Assembly (NCBI GenBank): GCA_949286775.1 | Contig: CASEDW010000028.1 | Coordinates: forward strand, 1-14,494 | Length of the DNA: 14,494 bases | Source of the DNA: an uncultured Eubacteriales bacterium | GTDB lineage: Bacteria > Bacillota > Clostridia > Lachnospirales > Lachnospiraceae | Direction: 5' to 3' | Part shown: one piece after another, positions 12,909 through 14,494 of the stretch | Position numbering within the stretch: position 1 is the first letter of the stretch | How the letters are laid out: the number at the start of each line of letters is the position of its first letter | Position numbers and translations under genes: made by a program | The notes under the pieces: model-generated | What the model was told of the DNA's origin: nothing | The model's input: the letters and a program-made list of their open reading frames with translations, nothing else | The model's database searches: none

Positions 12909-13733
12909 ATGAAAAAGATAATTGTAACAGCTATTTTAGGAGCTATGGTTCTTGCCGGATGCGCTCAGCCTGATAACGGAAAAATGGTTCAGCCGATACA
13001 GTCAGATTCGATCTCAGAAAACAAAACCTCAGAAAGCGCTTCTCTGCCTTCATCTGATGACGACGCGCAAAATAACACGCAAAATAACACATCGGATCAA
13101 AGCGCTTCGGCAAACAGCGCCGTTCAGGAAAACACTTCGGCAAACAACGCCGCATCAAATAACACCGGCAGCAATGCTTCATCAGCACAAAACGGCAGCG
13201 AACAGGGAAACGGAGCTCAAAACAACGGATATCAAAATAACGCAGCTCAAAACAGCTCCCCATCTGACATAGTAACAGGCGTCCTTGAAACTGACGAAAA
13301 CAATTACTACAGCTACAAAGCCCAGATAGAAGCTCTTGATATAGACACAGACAATCTGGAAGCCCAGTACCGCATCGGCCAGATAGACCGCGATACTTTC
13401 AGAACACAGAAGCAGGAGCTTAACCGCCAGGAAAACCAGCTCGAGTGTTACGAAGAATGGCTGGAGGAGAGCATAGAGCTGAACTACAGGGCAAACCGCA
13501 CTCTTCCTGAAGGAACTCCTGACGAGCTGCTCGCTCAGAAACGTGATCTTGAAACGGACGACGCCGCTCTTGAAATAGAAGAAGACACTCTGAAATTGCA
13601 GTATCGAAACGGCGAGATAAGCCGCGAAGATTTTATATCAAAAATGACAGACGTCATCAGACGTGAAGACGCCCTTGACCGCCAGGACGAAGATATCGAA
13701 GACGCTCTTGAGCTCATGGGATGGGATGATTAA
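12909..13733 (+). CDS. Lipoprotein with N/Q/S-rich stalk and three helical repeats
   Basis: I do not recognise the family as a whole. Residues 1-17 are a lipoprotein signal ending in LAGC, with lipidation expected on C18. Residues 31-120 are low-complexity, rich in Asn, Gln, Ser and Ala (for example AQNNTQNNTSDQSAS), probably a flexible stalk. Residues 130-274 are charged and helical, with three related units of about 40 residues starting near 149 (LEAQYRIGQIDRDTF), 189 (ELNYR, then DELLAQKRDLE) and 228 (LKLQYRNGEISREDF). Each unit looks like a short helical hairpin, and the YRxGxIxRxxF part recalls SHOCT-type motifs. It is divergent from the two-component genes and may be their target or accessory sensor; that is inferred from position. 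AGGAGG lies 8 bases before the ATG. Confidence 0.85.
   Translation: MKKIIVTAILGAMVLAGCAQPDNGKMVQPIQSDSISENKTSESASLPSSDDDAQNNTQNNTSDQSASANSAVQENTSANNAASNNTGSNASSAQNGSEQGNGAQNNGYQNNAAQNSSPSDIVTGVLETDENNYYSYKAQIEALDIDTDNLEAQYRIGQIDRDTFRTQKQELNRQENQLECYEEWLEESIELNYRANRTLPEGTPDELLAQKRDLETDDAALEIEEDTLKLQYRNGEISREDFISKMTDVIRREDALDRQDEDIEDALELMGWDD
13067..13090 (+). repeat. Tandem 12-base repeat in the lipoprotein stalk
   Basis: GCAAAATAACAC is present in two exact adjacent copies and encodes QNNTQNNT. A longer imperfect repeat (CTTCGGCAAACA followed by ACGCCG or GCGCCG) lies just downstream. Such repeats can change copy number in frame, so the stalk length may vary between strains. Confidence 0.8.
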
Positions 13734-13756
13734 TAAAACTGCTATTTACTAAAATA

Positions 13757-13788
13757 ACCCGGCAGGCGCATTCACGCTCCTGCCGGGT
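13757..13788. terminator. Bidirectional intrinsic terminator
   Basis: A perfect 10-bp GC-rich stem, ACCCGGCAGG (13757-13766) with CCTGCCGGGT (13779-13788), has a 12-base loop. It is followed on the plus strand by AGTTTATTT and on the minus strand by TATTTTAG. It sits between the stops of the lipoprotein gene and the Hsp20 gene and can end both. Confidence 0.9.
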
Positions 13789-13827
13789 AGTTTATTTAAT
13801 CAGATTGTTTTGATCAGTTTTTGTATA

Positions 13828-14307
13828 TCAGCCTTCGATAGCTATATATTTGTTCTGCTCTATCTGCTGCTGATCTTTCTTAGGTATGATCAGTGTAAGT
13901 ATACCGTGTTCAAATTTAGCTTTAATATCATTTACGCTGTAGTTTTCTCCTACATAGAAGCTTCTCTGGCATGAGCCCGCGTATCTCTCACGTCTGATAT
14001 AGTTACCTTTCTTCTGCTCCTGCGCATTTTCGGCCTCGTCTTTGTCAAGACCTTTAGCGGCGCTGATCGTCAGATATCCGTTTTCAAGCGAAACATTTAC
14101 TTCATCTTTCTTGAATCCCGGAAGATCGATGATCATTTCATATTCTGAATCATTTTCCTTGATATCAGTATTCATTACGTTTTTAGCTCTGTGTCCGTAA
14201 AGCTTTTTCTCCACATCCTTAAAGTCTTTGTCAAATCCAAACCACGGATCCTGATAGAAACGATCAAATAAATCAAAGTTATCATTGAATAAACTAGGCA
14301 TCAACAT
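13828..14307 (-). CDS. Small heat shock protein, Hsp20/alpha-crystallin family
   Basis: An ATP-independent chaperone that holds unfolded proteins in the cytoplasm. Of 159 residues, 1-45 are the aromatic-rich N-terminal arm (FDLFDRFYQDPWFGF). The alpha-crystallin domain spans about 46-143, with MIIDLPGFKKDEV (58-70), LENGYLTISA (74-83), YIRRERYAGSCQRSFYV (103-119) and FEHGILTLIIPK (132-143). The C-terminal IAI (155-157) fits the I-x-I motif used in oligomer assembly. AAGGAAGG lies 7 bases before the ATG at 14307; a second ATG two codons later is possible. The promoter is overlapped by a CIRCE element, so HrcA control is likely. It appears to be transcribed alone, ending at the terminator at 13757-13788. 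Confidence 0.96.
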   Translation of the reverse strand: MLMPSLFNDNFDLFDRFYQDPWFGFDKDFKDVEKKLYGHRAKNVMNTDIKENDSEYEMIIDLPGFKKDEVNVSLENGYLTISAAKGLDKDEAENAQEQKKGNYIRRERYAGSCQRSFYVGENYSVNDIKAKFEHGILTLIIPKKDQQQIEQNKYIAIEG

Positions 14308-14426
14308 AAGTCATCCTTCCTTTCTATTAACAGGTATTTAATCAACCTTGTCTGCATGATACTTTGAACCAGGAATGTTTAGGAACTTTTTATCTTTATC
14401 TGTTCCCTTTCTTTTGTTCTAACTAT

Positions 14427-14455
14427 GTTATAGTCCTGTTGTTAGCACTTGTCAA
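14427..14455 (-). promoter_or_regulatory. Hsp20 promoter
   Basis: On the minus strand TTGACA (14450-14455) and TATAAC (14427-14432) are separated by exactly 17 bases. Transcription would begin near 14420, giving a leader of about 113 bases. The -35 box lies inside the CIRCE element. Confidence 0.8.
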
Positions 14456-14468
14456 GGGTGAGTGCTAA
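14442..14468. promoter_or_regulatory. CIRCE element (HrcA operator)
   Basis: TTAGCACTT (14442-14450), a 9-base spacer and GAGTGCTAA (14460-14468) match the CIRCE consensus TTAGCACTC-N9-GAGTGCTAA at 17 of 18 arm positions. The single difference is the last base of the left arm, where T replaces C. HrcA bound here would block polymerase at the overlapping -35 box. It most likely controls hsp20; a gene to the right of the window cannot be excluded as a second target. Confidence 0.92.
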
Positions 14469-14494
14469 TATTTTTTGTGAACTTTTTGTGTCCT

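Noticed and set aside
1..14494. CRISPR arrays, tRNA or rRNA genes, insertion sequences, prophage genes
   Set aside because: No spaced direct repeats, cloverleaf-like sequence, transposase, integrase or phage structural gene was seen on either strand.

Overview
The window looks like chromosomal DNA from an anaerobic, Gram-positive member of the Bacillota, probably a clostridium. Supporting signs are AGGAGG-type ribosome binding sites, a rubrerythrin, a class B sortase with an SPxTG-type substrate, LytR-CpsA-Psr and CpsBCD proteins, and a CIRCE element. It holds 17 credible protein genes, one cut by the left edge. I found no rRNA, tRNA, CRISPR array or insertion sequence, and no gene-free stretch over 300 bases. 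The species is not identifiable by eye.

Positions 1-7600 are a cell-surface region. A truncated DUF2156-type gene (+) converges on a minus-strand operon that reads, in transcription order, cpsB-type phosphatase, cpsC-type adaptor, cpsD-type tyrosine kinase, LCP ligase, class B sortase, and a membrane nucleotide-sugar 4,6-dehydratase. Just upstream on the same strand is a small secreted protein with an SPATG sorting signal, a plausible substrate of that sortase. The set would control capsule or exopolysaccharide chain length, start sugar modification, attach polymer to the wall, and anchor a surface protein.

Positions 7700-10700 are a redox and metal region. A DUF134/NifX-like fusion and a rubrerythrin form one minus-strand operon. 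A Crp/Fnr-family regulator is transcribed the other way from a promoter whose -35 box lies 8 bp from the operon's -35 box. The regulator gene converges on a thioredoxin-rhodanese operon, whose promoter region has a palindrome placed as a class II Crp/Fnr site would be.

Positions 10700-13800 carry an OmpR-type response regulator and histidine kinase (overlapping, minus) and a divergent gene for a lipoprotein made of a low-complexity stalk and three helical repeats of about 40 residues. A bidirectional terminator separates this from an Hsp20 gene (13828-14307) whose promoter is overlapped by a near-perfect CIRCE element.

Most genes belong to known families. The most unusual points are the sortase and its candidate substrate inside a capsule-control cluster, the shortened glycine loop and extra segment in the dehydratase, the internal translation start in the DUF134/NifX gene, the arrangement of redox promoters, and the unrecognised repeat lipoprotein beside the two-component system.
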